Shown here piece after piece: positions 6,772 through 7,327 of a stretch of DNA of 7,327 nucleotides (position 1 is its first letter; every line of letters begins with the position of its first letter). This DNA comes from Bacillota bacterium (lineage in GTDB: Bacteria; Bacillota; Proteinivoracia; UBA4975): contig JAAYHI010000145.1 of assembly GCA_012727415.1 (NCBI GenBank), forward strand, positions 1-7,327. Reading direction: 5' to 3'. A model generated the notes under the pieces. That model made no database searches and was not told where the DNA came from. It saw only the letters and a program-made list of their open reading frames with translations. The translations under genes were made by a program, and so were the position numbers.

Positions 6772-7224
6772 ATGGCGGAAATTCGCAAGCTGGAGCCCGA
6801 AGATTTTCATTACTTGCTTACCATAGAAGGAGAGTGCTTTTCCCAGGGGTACAGCAGGTACTTCTTAAAAATGATACCTGTTTTATTTGGCAATACGTCG
6901 TATATTGCAATTGAGGGGCAGTGTCCCCAGGGATATGTCGCTGCAGCTTTCCGGCAGGGAAGCCGCCAGGCCTGGATACTCAGCCTGGCAGTACGCCCCC
7001 GGTATCGGCAGCTGGGCATAGGTAAAAGGCTTATGCAGGCCGGGCTAAGGGGTCTTGCCGCTGCCGGCGCCAGGGAAGTATTCCTGTCAGTTTCCCCCGG
7101 CAACCAGGGAGCCATTTCCCTTTATCTAGGGCTTGGCTTTACAGTTGACACAGAGGTCAGGGACTTTTTTGGCCCCGGAGAAACCCGCTTGCTCATGAAA
7201 AAAGATCTTGAAAATATATATTGA
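6772..7224 (+). CDS. GNAT-family N-acetyltransferase, RimI-like
   Basis: This 150-aa protein has the length and layout of single-domain GNAT enzymes, which transfer acetyl from acetyl-CoA to an amine. The N-terminal IRKLEPEDF opening is typical. Motif A spans about 69-90 (ILSLAVRPRYRQLGIGKRLM), with the acetyl-CoA pyrophosphate loop R79-Q-L-G82-I-G84. Motif B spans about 105-123 (LSVSPGNQGAISLYLGLGF), with Asn111, Tyr118 and the closing GF as in RimI-type enzymes. The real substrate, whether ribosomal protein, other protein or small molecule, cannot be told. I chose the ATG at 6772, behind GGGGGGTGG (6759-6767); a GTG at 6721 in frame lies upstream of the likely promoter -10. It is divergent from the HAD gene and 21 bases ahead of a signal peptidase gene, so the two are probably co-transcribed. 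Confidence 0.88.
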   Translation: MAEIRKLEPEDFHYLLTIEGECFSQGYSRYFLKMIPVLFGNTSYIAIEGQCPQGYVAAAFRQGSRQAWILSLAVRPRYRQLGIGKRLMQAGLRGLAAAGAREVFLSVSPGNQGAISLYLGLGFTVDTEVRDFFGPGETRLLMKKDLENIY

Positions 7225-7245
7225 CAATCATGGAGGTGGACAATA

Positions 7246-7327
7246 GTGGCCAGAAAAGAGTTGTGGAGCTGGCTTAGAACCATAATTCTCGCAGTAATAA
7301 TCGCCCTCCTCGTTCGGCAATATGTCC
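7246..7327 (+). CDS. lepB: Type I signal peptidase, N-terminal fragment at window edge
   Basis: Only 27 codons are present, from a GTG with GGAGG (7232-7236) 9 bases upstream. The peptide starts with a short charged segment (ARKELWSWLRT), then one hydrophobic helix IILAVIIALLV followed by RQYV. This is the usual opening of Gram-positive type I signal peptidases (ETIVIALLLALLIRTFV-like), which cleave secretory signal peptides outside the membrane using a Ser-Lys dyad. The catalytic residues lie beyond the window, so the call rests on the N-terminal pattern. A generic membrane protein with one N-terminal helix is the alternative. Confidence 0.72.
   Translation, partial: MARKELWSWLRTIILAVIIALLVRQYV

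Noticed and set aside
1..7327. CRISPR arrays, tRNA or rRNA genes, insertion sequences, riboswitches
   Set aside because: I saw no regular direct repeats, no clover-leaf sequences, no transposase frames and no long conserved leaders.

Overview
The window reads as a piece of an anaerobic bacterial chromosome, most likely a Firmicute of the Clostridia/Peptococcaceae type. This is inferred from strong AGGAGG-type ribosome binding sites, GTG starts, sigma-A style promoters, short U-tailed terminators and a Gram-positive style signal peptidase start. The genome must also encode selenocysteine machinery (SelA/B/C/D), because the central gene uses an in-frame UGA. The exact species cannot be named from sequence alone.

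The centre (1039-5634, minus strand) is a compact three-gene formate dehydrogenase operon: fdhE (assembly factor), then the catalytic molybdo/tungsto-selenoenzyme subunit (fdnG-like, 991 aa, Sec at residue 195), then the four-cluster iron-sulfur subunit (fdnH-like) with one C-terminal membrane helix. A naive gene caller splits the catalytic subunit at the UGA. The codon is read through, as shown by conserved sequence on both sides and a textbook bacterial SECIS hairpin directly after it. A terminator overlaps the stop codon of the iron-sulfur gene, so the operon has no cytochrome b subunit here. Formate would be oxidised outside the membrane and electrons passed through the iron-sulfur subunit to an unidentified membrane acceptor encoded elsewhere.

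Downstream (1-998, minus strand) lies the first 313 codons of a lipoprotein that looks like a TolB/WD40-type beta-propeller. It runs off the window and is preceded by a possible 19-codon ORF whose stop overlaps the lipoprotein start (TAATG).

Upstream of the operon (5781-6715, minus strand) is a separate one-gene unit with a near-consensus promoter and a terminator, encoding a Cof-type HAD phosphatase. Its catalytic N-terminus is only recovered if translation starts at an AUC codon placed ideally behind the ribosome binding site; otherwise the base at that position is wrong. Divergent from it on the plus strand are a RimI-like GNAT acetyltransferase (6772-7224) and, 21 bases later, the first 27 codons of a type I signal peptidase (7246 to the window end).

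There is no tRNA, rRNA, CRISPR array or mobile element that I can recognise. Apart from the short intergenic regions described, the window is fully coding.
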